Origin: a virus
Virus record (IMG/VR): IMGVR_UViG_3300025117_000157
Coordinates: 1-37,138 of that record
Reading direction: 5' to 3' (one strand)
DNA: 37,138 nucleotides
Shown here: positions 13,642-22,468 of the stretch, one piece after another
Position numbering within the stretch: the stretch's first letter is position 1
Layout: each line of letters begins with the position of its first letter
The notes under the pieces: model-generated
What the model was told of the DNA's origin: nothing
The model's input: the letters and a program-made list of their open reading frames with translations, nothing else
Databases searched by the model: none
Program-made: the position numbers and the translations under genes

Positions 13642-15906
13642 TTAAATATCCATTGTGTAATAAGTAAGGTGCAGTTCGATAGTTGAATTTCCATCAGCAA
13701 AATTAGCCCCACCTGCAGTAGAAACAGTCACGCTTGTGTTTGCCGCCATTGTAGTATTGATTACAGCATAATATGTTCGCACAAAGTCAGCTGCTCCATT
13801 TATAACTGCCGCCACAGGACCAGTAAGCATTGTTGTCCCAGCAGTTCCTTGCCTTATTTGAAGTGTCCCCCCGCCTGTAAACTGAGCCGAATTATAATTC
13901 ATACTAACGGTTAATTGATTGACCATAATAATCTTATTTGCACCAGGGGCGGCAATTAGTTCAATGGGGGAACCTCCCATCGCAATTATGTCTGCGGCAG
14001 ATAGTGAGCGAGTAACTGTGGTATAAGACCCTCCCCCAGCCGCCGCCTGAAATGTCGGAGCTGCACCTGCACCATTAGAGGTAAGGACTTGACCTGAAGT
14101 TCCGATTGCAATCTGTCCGATAGAAGTTGTTGTTGCCGCATAAGGAATTAAGTATTGAGTCCAAGAAGATAAACCTGTTCCACCATCTGCAAAAGCTACA
14201 TCTGTTCCACCTGCTACATAAATGTTTTTACCTTCAATACTCGCCACCCCAGCACTTACTCTAGCGATTGTTGTGTCGGAGGCGTGTCCAAGTTCTATAC
14301 TTCCTACTCCTAAAGCAGTTACTGTGGAAGCAGTAAGACCTGCTATTGGAAGCCCTGTGGCATTTGTCAGCGTGGCAGATGATGGAGTGCCTAAAGCTCC
14401 GCCAGAAACAAGATTTCCTGAAGCTGTGCCAGTTAATGCTCCCACAAAAGTCGTGGAAGTTATTGAAGTCGCTCCTGCAATAACTCCAGCATCTAAAGTA
14501 ATTGTTCCATCAAAAGTTATAGCCTGCCCAGCAGTAGGGTTTATTGCTAAAGTGGAAGCTCCAGCGGAAGAGATTGTATTTCCATTGATTGTAATATCAT
14601 CAACTGTAAGTGTTGTGAGGGTTCCAAGAGAGGTTATAGCCGCTTGAGCCGCACCTGTTACTGTGGCGGCAGTCCCTGAAACATTACCAGTTATATTTCC
14701 AGTAAGTCCTCCAGTAGCCGTAGCCGTTCCAAGAGCAATCGTTCCTCCAGCAAAAGTAAGAGTTTCAGCACTATGGGTCAAAGTTAAATCAGCAGTTGAG
14801 GGTGCGGAGTTCCAAGTAATTACTGCTCCACTTCCAAGGAATAAATCAGACCAAGCGATAGCGGAAGTTCCAAGAGCATCGATGTTATCGGTGTCTGAAA
14901 CTAGGGTGGTGTTTATGGCAACCGAAGCCAAGTTTGAAAGTGCTGGTAAAGCGTTGCCTGAAGCTATTCCTGTCAAGGCTCCTGCGAAAGTTACGGAAGT
15001 TAGCGTGTCAGTAGTTGCGTCATAAGTTAAAGCCGCATCGCCTTCTAAAGTTCCATCTCCAGTCCAGACACCGACTTGATTATTTACTGGCGTGCCTACT
15101 TTTGAAACATCTCCCGAACCTGCAGGCGTTGCCCAAGTCAATACCCCATCTCCAGCCACATCTTTAAGGAAAGTTCCTGCTCCTCCGACTGTTGGAGGTA
15201 GGGAGTAGGTGATATCTGCCGCTTGAGCTACCGCCTTAAAAGCGGTGTAATTTGTGCCTGAACCTGATGGCTCTAATAATCGAAATTCTGCGGCAACAGT
15301 TCCACCTCCAAGGATTAGATTTCCTGCCGAGGTAAGTCTCATCTTCTCGGTTGCTGTTTCCGATACTGCGGTGGCGAAAACTAAATCCGCTGTATTTACT
15401 GTGGTGGAAAAAGTTGCGTCTGCTTCACTCCATATACTGCCGGCGACGAGAATAGCGTCAAAGCCATCGCTTTCTAAAGGAGCATTGAAGTTAATTTGTC
15501 CGAGTTTGTCTCCGTCTACTACCGTCAGTTCCTTAGTGGCAAGGTAAAGAACTCCGGGAGCTCCTGCCACACCTTGCACATCAAGTAAACCCTGCGGCAC
15601 CGTCGTCCCGATGCCGACGTTGCCGGCATTTAAAATGGTCATCGCTTCCGTAGCGCCGTTGTTGCCCACCAGAAAATGCATATCGGCACCGGTTGCTCCC
15701 ACACCGGAAGTGGTTTGAAGCGTTAAGTCGGAAGTTGTGGCAGTCCCACCGATTAGCTTACTTACAAGAACATTCCAGGTGGTCAATACAGGTCGTAATG
15801 CAGTACCTGTGAAAATCCATAGACTAGAACTTTGTGCATATGCGATTCCCGACAATGAAAGAAATAATCCAATTGCTATTAAAAATTTAAATAATTTAGT
15901 TTTCAT
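13642..15906 (-). CDS. Tail fibre / receptor-binding-like protein with a signal peptide, 754 aa
   Basis: Residues 1-25 form a textbook Sec signal peptide: basic MKTK, hydrophobic FLIAIGLFLSLSG, and an AYA-Q cleavage site. Repetitive Gly/Thr/Ala-rich beta sequence follows, including LLDVQG-, NVGIGTT- and ATVTGAAQAAITSLGTLTTL-type repeats typical of trimeric beta-helical fibres, and a C-terminal beta domain (residues about 650-754). No S74 chaperone motif is evident. A signal peptide on a virion fibre is unexpected, because assembly is cytoplasmic. The protein could instead be a phage-encoded surface protein exported by the infected cell. Confidence 0.7.
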   Translation of the reverse strand: MKTKLFKFLIAIGLFLSLSGIAYAQSSSLWIFTGTALRPVLTTWNVLVSKLIGGTATTSDLTLQTTSGVGATGADMHFLVGNNGATEAMTILNAGNVGIGTTVPQGLLDVQGVAGAPGVLYLATKELTVVDGDKLGQINFNAPLESDGFDAILVAGSIWSEADATFSTTVNTADLVFATAVSETATEKMRLTSAGNLILGGGTVAAEFRLLEPSGSGTNYTAFKAVAQAADITYSLPPTVGGAGTFLKDVAGDGVLTWATPAGSGDVSKVGTPVNNQVGVWTGDGTLEGDAALTYDATTDTLTSVTFAGALTGIASGNALPALSNLASVAINTTLVSDTDNIDALGTSAIAWSDLFLGSGAVITWNSAPSTADLTLTHSAETLTFAGGTIALGTATATGGLTGNITGNVSGTAATVTGAAQAAITSLGTLTTLTVDDITINGNTISSAGASTLAINPTAGQAITFDGTITLDAGVIAGATSITSTTFVGALTGTASGNLVSGGALGTPSSATLTNATGLPIAGLTASTVTALGVGSIELGHASDTTIARVSAGVASIEGKNIYVAGGTDVAFADGGTGLSSWTQYLIPYAATTTSIGQIAIGTSGQVLTSNGAGAAPTFQAAAGGGSYTTVTRSLSAADIIAMGGSPIELIAAPGANKIIMVNQLTVSMNYNSAQFTGGGTLQIRQGTAGTTMLTGPVAAVINGAADFVRTYYAVINTTMAANTSVTVSTAGGANFADGNSTIELHLTYYTMDI

Positions 15907-15907
15907 A

Positions 15908-16327
15908 TCAATTTTCGAAATAATAAGTTACTCCCTCTCCACTGACCGACGCGTCAATGTATAAAAGATTTGTGTTAGTAATAAAAAATTGTTGTGATTG
16001 AGTGGCAAATAATAATACTCCCCTAGCAGTTACATCTAAAGCCGCTACCACATTTACATCTCCAACAGCAATTATTCCCGTGTTGTCTGGCAAGGCGGTA
16101 ACTATTACGCGCTTGCAGGCATTAGACGCTAACTGTTCTTCAGAACCGGCAGTTGTAACTAAATCAATGACTGTTCCGACAGCGCCATGACCATCTTCTT
16201 CTACAACAGCATCCACGAGCAGACGATGAGTCGTTGGATCTCCCCATAAAACTACATCCGCATCATCTGAGGCATTGCTTTTTACCTGCATTGAAGGGAC
16301 ACTATTCGCTGTTCTCTCTGTGGCCAT
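15908..16327 (-). CDS. Small beta-rich virion protein, 139 aa
   Basis: Ala/Val/Thr-rich sequence with many short strands (HRLLVDAVVEEDG..., KRVIVTALPDN, FFITNTNLLYID) and a C-terminal VTYYFEN. It lies between the fibre gene and a coiled-coil protein. It looks like a decoration, fibre-cap or fibre-base beta-sandwich. No named family recognised. Spacing of 1-4 nt to its neighbours supports one late transcript. Confidence 0.6.
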   Translation of the reverse strand: MATERTANSVPSMQVKSNASDDADVVLWGDPTTHRLLVDAVVEEDGHGAVGTVIDLVTTAGSEEQLASNACKRVIVTALPDNTGIIAVGDVNVVAALDVTARGVLLFATQSQQFFITNTNLLYIDASVSGEGVTYYFEN

Positions 16328-16331
16328 TGTT

Positions 16332-17084
16332 TTATAGGGTTATTTTTATATTATGCTTTTTTCTGGCTTCTTCTATCGCTCGACCAAGAGTGCGATATCT
16401 ATCCGCTATTTGCCTATCGTGTTCAGTCTGTTCTTTTTCTTTTTTATCCAAAGATTTCTTAAAGTTTTCATTAACCCGACGAGCATTTTCTATCTCTATT
16501 TCACGATATGAAGTGCTTTTGTTTAGTTTATGGATTTCTGCGTGAAATTTCACCCATTCTGCACTTAATTTTTCGGTGGATTCTTTAAGCCTTTTTTCTT
16601 CCGCAAGGGCGAGGTTGTGTTTCCTTTCGGACTCAGCATCTCTTTGTAAAATATCTTGTTCTTTATCAACCAAATCTTCAACCCTTTTTGAAAAGTCCTC
16701 CTTTGTCTCAGAAAGTGATAATCTCAATTCCTGCGTTTCGGATATCATCCTTTTGGCATCTTCAAGTTTCTTTTCCGCTTTTTTCTGTATTTCATCAATA
16801 GGTTTTAACGCTTCTAATTTTCGGACTTCGAGTTCTTCTATATCAAGCAAGAGCAATGACTTTCTAACTCCCAATTCAGTCTCAGTTTCAGGCACAGCTT
16901 CCGCTTCTCTGGCTCTTTTTAGCGAGAGAAAGCGAGCCGACTCTTTTGTCTCAAAATCTCGCAACTGATTTAACCGCTTATTTATAATTATTTCCGCCTC
17001 GTTCAGTTTAGCAACTCTTTTGATGCGGTCTTGGGTAGACTGCTTCGTTTCCTCCTTCACTTTTTCCGCCTCTAAGAGTTTCAT
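16332..17084 (-). CDS. Long coiled-coil protein, 250 aa
   Basis: Nearly continuous helix rich in Glu, Lys, Arg and Leu with heptad-like spacing from residue 1 to about 230 (EEIEVRKLEALK, KKAEKKLEDAKRMI, ENFKKSLDKKEKEQ). Only one proline lies in the first 90 residues, and there is no membrane segment. Among virion genes this could be a fibre shaft, an internal scaffold-like protein or a small length-determining rod. I do not recognise a family. At 250 aa it is far too short for a siphovirus tape measure. Confidence 0.6.
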   Translation of the reverse strand: MKLLEAEKVKEETKQSTQDRIKRVAKLNEAEIIINKRLNQLRDFETKESARFLSLKRAREAEAVPETETELGVRKSLLLLDIEELEVRKLEALKPIDEIQKKAEKKLEDAKRMISETQELRLSLSETKEDFSKRVEDLVDKEQDILQRDAESERKHNLALAEEKRLKESTEKLSAEWVKFHAEIHKLNKSTSYREIEIENARRVNENFKKSLDKKEKEQTEHDRQIADRYRTLGRAIEEARKKHNIKITL

Positions 17085-17087
17085 AAA

Positions 17088-17543
17088 TTAAGCGGCAACT
17101 ATATTTGCATTGCTACTCAATGGACGCCATAAACAATAGTGGTTTATCGTTCCATCGGTTACATCAGCAACGCCAATTGTCTCAATGATGTCTGCGCCGC
17201 CTGTCAAGATAAATGCTCCTGGAAGAGCCTGTGTTTCGTCAGGGGAAGCGTCTATCCATACCATGTTTGCATCTATATCCGTTGCCGTTGTTTGAGCAAC
17301 AAGTCCAGCGGTAGCACTAGCGACTCCTATTTCAAGAGTAGTTGCGCCCACAAGAGATTCGGAACACACGCCAAACACATGCACAATAACATCGCCCGTT
17401 ACTGTGAAAAGAGTGATAGTTTCACTTGCGTTGCCTAAACCAGCGGTGCCGTCATATACAATTGATTTAGATATAATGAGACCATCAGTAGTAATTGGCA
17501 CGCTATTTGCATCTCGGAAAAATGATGCTTCAATTATAGCCAT
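17088..17543 (-). CDS. Beta-rich virion protein, 151 aa
   Basis: Ala/Thr/Val-rich strands run throughout (ETITLFTVTGDVIVHVFGVC, TLEIGVASATAGLV, GTINHYCLWRPLSS). I have a general memory of this opening (TDGLIISKSIVYDG) in phage structural clusters near capsid genes. A decoration or fibre-associated beta-sandwich is likely. There are two cysteines and no catalytic motif. Confidence 0.6.
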   Translation of the reverse strand: MAIIEASFFRDANSVPITTDGLIISKSIVYDGTAGLGNASETITLFTVTGDVIVHVFGVCSESLVGATTLEIGVASATAGLVAQTTATDIDANMVWIDASPDETQALPGAFILTGGADIIETIGVADVTDGTINHYCLWRPLSSNANIVAA

Positions 17544-17565
17544 ATTTATTTTTTAGATTAAATTT

Positions 17566-18048
17566 TTAATCTTCTTCCTTGTCGACTGGCTCCTTTGGTT
17601 TGCCTTCAAAGGAAGATTCATCATCTTCGTCAAAGTCGGGTGGTAAGATTACTTGCAGTTCTTTAGGGTTTTGTTCTCCAGTTTTTTTCTTACTGGACAA
17701 CTCTTTTGTCTTGTTTCTATTCAACACATCAATCTCTGTGTCAAGATCACTTTTCTTTTCAGGGGTTTTATCTTCATCGGGCGTGTATGCCTTATTGAAG
17801 AGTTCCATATACAATGGCACCTCTTCGGGTTTCTTGGGCGATGTCATTTTCTCGCCGTCTTTGTAAATCGGCTGACCGTTTTTATTTGTCCTCAATAATT
17901 CGCGGTTCGTGAGAGTACCGGCGTAGTGTCGGGCAAGATAGTCGGGCACATAGAGGGATTGACCAGGTTTGAATATCCTACCCTTACCATCCCAATACCC
18001 TGTAAATTCTTCGTCTGTCCAATTAGTGAACAATGCGGTTTTTGACAT
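17566..18048 (-). CDS. Hypothetical virion-module protein, 160 aa
   Basis: I prefer the ATG at 18048 (MSKTALFTNWTDEEFTGYWDGK) over the upstream in-frame ATG at 18075. The N-terminal 60 residues form a compact domain with the segment GQSLYVPDYLARHYAGTLTNREL, common near phage capsid genes. The C-terminal half is highly charged and low-complexity (Lys/Glu/Asp/Pro) ending EPVDKEED, probably disordered. Upstream (18049-18132) are two small hairpins, CCAGCG/CGCTGG and CGGGA/TCCCG. Confidence 0.6.
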   Translation of the reverse strand: MSKTALFTNWTDEEFTGYWDGKGRIFKPGQSLYVPDYLARHYAGTLTNRELLRTNKNGQPIYKDGEKMTSPKKPEEVPLYMELFNKAYTPDEDKTPEKKSDLDTEIDVLNRNKTKELSSKKKTGEQNPKELQVILPPDFDEDDESSFEGKPKEPVDKEED

Positions 18049-18132
18049 AAATTTTTTATGCAAGGCGGGAATCACTTGCTTTTAATCCCGAAGCCATCCA
18101 GCGAATGGCGTTATTTATTAAGCGCTGGGGTG

Positions 18133-18170
18133 TTCCTCGCCTTATCGCTGTGCTAATCCATTGTTCTTTG
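18133..18170. repeat. Left arm of an inverted repeat flanking the HNH gene
   Basis: 21 bp (18150-18170) are the exact reverse complement of 18713-18733. An outer part (TCCTCGCCTTA, 18134-18144) also pairs with the right arm with one mismatch after a 5-bp unmatched gap. The arm overlaps the 3' end and stop of the HNH gene. Confidence 0.9.
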
Positions 18171-18687
18171 CTACAGATACACACAACTGAATATATAAAT
18201 CTTTACTCATTATTCCTTTCAATTTATTGCATGACCAGCATGCAGAAACAATGTTTGTAATACAATAACCAATCTTGTTATTAACCCTATCTAGACCAAG
18301 TTTCGTTTTTGAACCACAGTAGAAACATTTTACGCTAGAAGAAAATAAAATTTCACTAAATTGGTTAAGGGATAACTCAAATTTGTATCCTCTTTCTTTA
18401 GCGCTCCTTTTATATTTACCATATCTAGACTTTGGAGTAAGTCTATATCGTCTACTGTATTCTCTGGTTTTCTCTTTATTTCTTATCTTCCAATTCCTGT
18501 TTATTTCACTAACTTTTTCTTTGTTTTTCTTTCTGTACTTTCTTGCATATTCTCTTTGGTAACAACGATACTTTTCAGCGTTTTTTTTCCTATAAGTATT
18601 ATTATACAACCTTTCTTTATCGAGATTGTTTTTGCGCCACTTACGCTTATACTTATTTATTTTACTTCTATCAGTTGTATATGTCAT
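18142..18687 (-). CDS. HNH homing-type endonuclease, 181 aa
   Basis: The very basic N-terminal two thirds contain YRKKNAEK/YARKYRKKNKEK-like repeats, followed by an HNH core: CFYCGS, LGLDRVNNKIGY and a second cysteine pair, CWSC, then NKLKG. The LDR-containing active strand places it near intron/homing HNH enzymes. I choose the ATG at 18687 (MTYTTDRSK) because a -10 TATAAT ends exactly 6 nt upstream. The upstream in-frame ATG at 18705 lies inside the promoter. The gene is bounded by 21-bp inverted repeats, so it looks like a recent self-contained insertion into the late operon. Confidence 0.85.
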   Translation of the reverse strand: MTYTTDRSKINKYKRKWRKNNLDKERLYNNTYRKKNAEKYRCYQREYARKYRKKNKEKVSEINRNWKIRNKEKTREYSRRYRLTPKSRYGKYKRSAKERGYKFELSLNQFSEILFSSSVKCFYCGSKTKLGLDRVNNKIGYCITNIVSACWSCNKLKGIMSKDLYIQLCVSVAKNNGLAQR

Positions 18688-18693
18688 GAGGTA

Positions 18694-18722
18694 ATTATAC
18701 CTCATTCTGTTTCAAAGAACAA
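18694..18722 (-). promoter_or_regulatory. Leaderless promoter of the HNH gene
   Basis: TTGTTC (18717-18722), 17 bp, TATAAT (18694-18699), 6 nt, ATG at 18687. The -35 lies inside the right inverted-repeat arm. The -10 lies in the loop of a perfect hairpin, ATGAGGTA with TACCTCAT. Confidence 0.7.
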
Positions 18723-18751
18723 TGGATTAGCACTAGAGTAAAGCGAGGAGT
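18713..18751. repeat. Right arm of the inverted repeat flanking the HNH gene
   Basis: 18713-18733 exactly reverse-complements 18150-18170, with further partial pairing to 18750. It starts 4 bp before the stop of the 242-aa virion gene and supplies the HNH promoter's -35. Confidence 0.9.
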
Positions 18752-18755
18752 TTTC

Positions 18756-19484
18756 TTAACTTAAAGTTAAGTAGACGAGCGCGTACTCCGCTGAAATACC
18801 CGTCGCCATGTGGTAACCAATGATGTTGGTTGCCGCAATAGCCGGAGCCACAGAGCCGGAAGTTCCACCTGAAAGTGAACCGACTGCCTTACCTGCTACT
18901 CCTGTTCCTGTAAAGAGAACCGAGCATGCGCCTCTTGTCTGAATCCAACCATACTCATTTGCCGTAATAATGTGAGTGGCTACCCCTGCGATATTCGCAG
19001 TTGGCGTGCCTGGCTCTATTACAAGGCCAGAATATGGATGCGCTACCCAGATAACCCTTGAAGAAGTAGTCAAAGCTACCTGAATTGGGTCTTCCAAATT
19101 CATGGTAACCACAGCGGCTGTTGCCGCTAAGTGACCCTTGATTCTGTAAGTATATCCCTCTCCTGGAGTAACTGCGACCGATAGATAACCGCCGGCAAAC
19201 TCATCTGCCGTAACTGTAAGAGTAGCTGTGGTAACGACCGCAGTATCGTCAATAGCCGCCGCCGCTACCGCATGACCGCCCGAAGGCTGGTCGTTGGTAG
19301 CATCAAGGGCTTTACCTTGATAAACTTTCCCAGCAACTGTGGCTGTGGTTCCTATTTTGGAATAACGGAATCCTCTTCCATCATTGGTTTCCATATAGGT
19401 GCCAAGGACATGAAGCTGGTCTGCGGACGAGTCTAATACGCCTTGCGCGGCGATTTGAGCGAATCCTGATAATGAAGTGGTCAT
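18756..19484 (-). CDS. Capsid-module structural protein, 242 aa
   Basis: Ala/Thr/Gly/Val-rich beta protein (MTTSLSGFAQIAAQGVLDSSADQLHVLGTY...), with segments such as RVIWVAHPYSGLVIEPG and ITANEYGWIQTRGACSVLF. This type of gene recurs one or two places after the major capsid gene in uncultured podoviruses and is thought to be a capsid-associated or decoration protein. There are no enzymatic motifs. The inverted-repeat HNH unit begins immediately after its stop codon. Confidence 0.6.
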   Translation of the reverse strand: MTTSLSGFAQIAAQGVLDSSADQLHVLGTYMETNDGRGFRYSKIGTTATVAGKVYQGKALDATNDQPSGGHAVAAAAIDDTAVVTTATLTVTADEFAGGYLSVAVTPGEGYTYRIKGHLAATAAVVTMNLEDPIQVALTTSSRVIWVAHPYSGLVIEPGTPTANIAGVATHIITANEYGWIQTRGACSVLFTGTGVAGKAVGSLSGGTSGSVAPAIAATNIIGYHMATGISAEYALVYLTLS

Positions 19485-19521
19485 AGATTTTTGAAATTAA
19501 AATTATAATAATACTCGACCT

Positions 19522-20502
19522 CTAGGTAATGTTATTTACTCCAATACCCAAGAATGTCTTTGGATTGGTATCTTCGCCTTGACTAACATGCCACATAAAG
19601 TTTGACGCGGTTGCTTCCCAATCATCAAACCCGACGCACATATTTTGACCTGTCATCAGAATGTCGGCTGTTCCTGTTTGCGCTGAAATATCAAATACTG
19701 CGTTCACCTTTGCGGTGTGGTTAGTGTAGAAAGCGTAGAAGAAGCAATCTTTGAATTCTGTCCATCGGTCAAGACCTGAAGTCCCTGTTGATAGAACATG
19801 GAGTTGTGTTTCATTGGTATCAGCGTGCATTACGAACCGACAATTATCAAAGACATTGCGTTTTGAACCACCTTCCATTTCTAACGAAGCATTGGCGCCT
19901 GCGCGAGTCATCGTATCAGCGCCGAATGTGCATCCGCCGAAGTAATTTTCCTCAGCGCCATTCAAGTTGAGCGCGCGCCAAGGCGTGGAATCGGCAGAGG
20001 TGGCATTGGATGTTCCCTTGAAATCAACTCCCTGAAAGGAATTGTAATCTCCGCTGACTGATACTGTTTCGTCAATATCAGCTGAACTGGTGAAAGTTAG
20101 TGTCTTAAACAGACATCCGTTTTCACTAATTATAATCGAACCGCCTGTCGAGAACCCAATACCAGCTCGAGAGTTCTGCGCTGTTGGAGCGGCGCTACCC
20201 ACAAGGTGAGTAAAGCGCTTGTCCCACGCAATCGCAGTGGTCTCGGCTGTTCGACCGGTGCCGCCAGTAGGCACGATAAGAACCACATCATGTTGACTAC
20301 CAGTTGTATGGTCTTCGGCTTCGGCGACTGTTTTGAAAGCGTCTTCAAGTGAAGAACCTCCACCATCATCGTCTCCACCGCTCGGGTCAACATAAAATAT
20401 ATTGCCGACATACGGAAGACCAATCAATCCCGCAATATCCTGCGGATAGATTTTTGCTCCGTATTTCAAAGCTGGAACATAATCTCTAAGTTTTGAACTC
20501 AT
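19522..20502 (-). CDS. Right-handed beta-helix virion protein, 326 aa
   Basis: The ATG at 20502 (MSSKLRDYVPALKYG) is preferred over an upstream start at 20544 that would overlap the inter-gene region. The N-terminal adaptor is followed by NIFYVDPSGGDDDGG...SLEDAFKTVAEAE, the usual entry to a pectate-lyase-like beta-helix. Coils follow with CLFKTLTF, YNSFQGVDFKG, ENYFGGCTF, RNVFDNCRF and FKDCFFYAF. No polysaccharide lyase residues are identifiable. Next to the capsid gene, it is probably a head fibre or decoration protein. Confidence 0.65.
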   Translation of the reverse strand: MSSKLRDYVPALKYGAKIYPQDIAGLIGLPYVGNIFYVDPSGGDDDGGGSSLEDAFKTVAEAEDHTTGSQHDVVLIVPTGGTGRTAETTAIAWDKRFTHLVGSAAPTAQNSRAGIGFSTGGSIIISENGCLFKTLTFTSSADIDETVSVSGDYNSFQGVDFKGTSNATSADSTPWRALNLNGAEENYFGGCTFGADTMTRAGANASLEMEGGSKRNVFDNCRFVMHADTNETQLHVLSTGTSGLDRWTEFKDCFFYAFYTNHTAKVNAVFDISAQTGTADILMTGQNMCVGFDDWEATASNFMWHVSQGEDTNPKTFLGIGVNNIT

Positions 20503-20562
20503 ATTGTTTTTGTAATTTAACCCTCTCCCGTTACTCGGGGTCAAGGGGAAACTTGGTATAGA

Positions 20563-21585
20563 CTAAATACCAGTGATTCCTGTTAATTTTCCGCTCCTCT
20601 TCGGATTGGTCGTAATAAACTGTCCCCCGAAGTAGATGTGTCCGACTTGAGCGGCCGCATTGGATGGAATTATCCAATCAGACCAACTAAATCCGAGACC
20701 GACAGGAGCATCGTAATCGTTTCCTTCAATCTGCGACTTGTAGCTCACTGGACTTGCTCCTTTGTATGGAAGAGCATACCAGTCAACGAAATTCTCGTTG
20801 AGGGCGATGAATGCGCCAGAGGTGCATTTCTCGTCCATAATCACTGGGCGGCCAGCATAATCAAGCGCTGTGAAACCGGTTGAACCGAATAATCCACCTT
20901 TCATTTTACTTGCTTCTTTGTTGATTCTCTCTTGCGGGCGAAGCAATTGCCCATAGAGGTTAAAGACTGTTTCAGTCGTAAATACCGCAGTCGGCTTTTG
21001 AGCGCCTGAGGTTACAGCCGCGAACAGGGTATCTATCTTTGCAAGGGTAAGAGTGCCGCCTGATGCAGTAACCGTTGACTTAAGAGTCGTATAAGTTGCC
21101 CGTGAAAGTCCGCCAAGTGTTGCAACGGAATCCCCGTTGTCAACCAAAGCCGCAAGACCTAGTGGGTCTTTTGAGCCGTTGCCAGTTCCATCACCGTAAA
21201 AAATATCGCCAAGGTTATCAGCCATATCTTCCGAATCGGACTGGATTGTGAGTCTCATTAAATCAAGCACTTTGTCCTCGGTGTCAGCTACTGAAAGCTC
21301 ATCACCGGGCAAAGCAACTGTAATTTGGTAGAAACTCGGAGTGTACTCAAGAAACTGGCGGTTATCAGTCGCGGCGGTTGAAAACGTATCAAAGCCACGG
21401 AATGATTGACCGGTAGTATTCTTGGACACCTTGATAGGAGCGCGAAGCACCCTACCGCTCCACTTTTTTGCTCCGCGAACTATTCGCTGGAACAAAACAT
21501 TGGAGTCTAGAATCTGATCAACCACATAAGGCAAGTATTTCTCCTTGACTGTGGTTTGGATTCTCTGTCCATAAAGTTCAGTCAA
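20563..21585 (-). CDS. Major capsid protein (HK97-fold type), 340 aa
   Basis: Position (scaffold upstream, portal before that), size and sequence fit. The N-arm is MTELYGQRIQTTVKEKYLPYVVDQ. An axial/peripheral core follows with YEYTPSFYQITVALPGDEL-like strands and a helix with DSEDMADNLGDIFYGDGTGNG. The end contains GFSWSDWIIPSNAAAQVGHIYFGGQ. It should form the icosahedral shell around the 257-aa scaffold. There is no protease gene nearby, so the N-arm may stay uncleaved, as in P22-like phages. HK97 fold is inferred rather than shown. Confidence 0.85.
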   Translation of the reverse strand: MTELYGQRIQTTVKEKYLPYVVDQILDSNVLFQRIVRGAKKWSGRVLRAPIKVSKNTTGQSFRGFDTFSTAATDNRQFLEYTPSFYQITVALPGDELSVADTEDKVLDLMRLTIQSDSEDMADNLGDIFYGDGTGNGSKDPLGLAALVDNGDSVATLGGLSRATYTTLKSTVTASGGTLTLAKIDTLFAAVTSGAQKPTAVFTTETVFNLYGQLLRPQERINKEASKMKGGLFGSTGFTALDYAGRPVIMDEKCTSGAFIALNENFVDWYALPYKGASPVSYKSQIEGNDYDAPVGLGFSWSDWIIPSNAAAQVGHIYFGGQFITTNPKRSGKLTGITGI

Positions 21586-21655
21586 TTTATTGTAAGATTA
21601 TCAAGGGCTACTTTTTAGATAGTCAATGACAATTTTTAATTAAGTGAATAATGTT

Positions 21656-22429
21656 TTAGAGTGAACCCCAGCTCTTTCCTTTGAAGTCTGCGCTGGTTTT
21701 CACATTTGAAACTTTCGTTTCAGCTGTCTTTTCAGAGGTTGTGGCGGCGGCGATCTTTTTCTTTTCCTCGGTAGAATCGTTTTTGACATTGGTTACACCG
21801 GCTTTCATTAGTTTGAAGGCCGCTTTGTAGTTCCAACGCCCTTTACTATCTACAAGATCGTTGTCCATCGTGAACTTGAGGAGCTTGTTGCGATCAACTT
21901 TTCCTTCGGGATTTAATTCCTTATCGGATTCAAGGGCTTTTACCTCATCATTGAAGTAACCAGTCGCCTCATCGATTGCCTTCTGCTGTTTTTCCGCCTT
22001 TTCCTCTAGCCGTTTGATAGCGTTATTCTCCGCTTGGGTAAGTCGAGCGTCTTCGTGGGCTTTGTATTGCGCCCATGCTTTTGCATCGCCTCCGAACCAT
22101 TCAGGGACATCGGCATCGGCTAGATCCTCCCGCTTCTTTTCGAACCTAGTCTCTATATCCTTGCGGATAGTGTCAATTTCTTGAACGTGTCGAATTTCTT
22201 GTTCGTTGAAGCGCTTAGTCCAATCATTCTCCCGTTCTTTCCAGCGAGGATGATCTGCTAAGTTTTCACTATCTTTTTTATTTTCCGTCTGATTTTTATC
22301 CTGTTCAGACGATTCATCAGTCGAGTTAGTGTCGGTTGTTTCCGTTGACGACTCGGTGGAGTTGTCCTTCTCCTTGGAATTGTCTAGATTTTCATCTGAC
22401 TTTTCCTGCGTCTGTGTATTTTCTGTCAT
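21656..22429 (-). CDS. Scaffolding protein, 257 aa
   Basis: A very acidic, Ser/Thr/Asn/Glu-rich, probably disordered N-terminus (residues 1-60) precedes long charged helices (ETRFEKKREDLADAD, AIKRLEEKAEKQQKAIDEAT). A basic C-terminal tail (NVKTSADFKGKSWGSL) is suited to binding coat protein. This composition and its place between portal and capsid genes are classical for phage scaffolds. The upstream sequence is AT-rich without a Shine-Dalgarno, and a DnaA-box-like site lies 31 nt upstream. Confidence 0.8.
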   Translation of the reverse strand: MTENTQTQEKSDENLDNSKEKDNSTESSTETTDTNSTDESSEQDKNQTENKKDSENLADHPRWKERENDWTKRFNEQEIRHVQEIDTIRKDIETRFEKKREDLADADVPEWFGGDAKAWAQYKAHEDARLTQAENNAIKRLEEKAEKQQKAIDEATGYFNDEVKALESDKELNPEGKVDRNKLLKFTMDNDLVDSKGRWNYKAAFKLMKAGVTNVKNDSTEEKKKIAAATTSEKTAETKVSNVKTSADFKGKSWGSL

Positions 22430-22459
22430 TATATTATATTTTCAATTAAACTGCTAATA

Positions 22460-22468
22460 TGTGGATAA
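22460..22468 (-). promoter_or_regulatory. DnaA-box-like site upstream of the scaffold gene
   Basis: TTATCCACA on minus, directly abutting the TAG of the 45-aa gene and 30 nt from the scaffold ATG. There is no good -35 at the usual distance; a TATAAT overlaps the start region. A regulatory role is uncertain. Confidence 0.55.

Noticed and set aside
7283-15547. Several long plus-strand ORFs opposite the late genes
   Set aside because: All mirror the minus-strand structural genes and show no protein-like features or starts.
16332-17084. Tape-measure protein
   Set aside because: 250-aa coiled coil is too short and no other long-tail genes are present.
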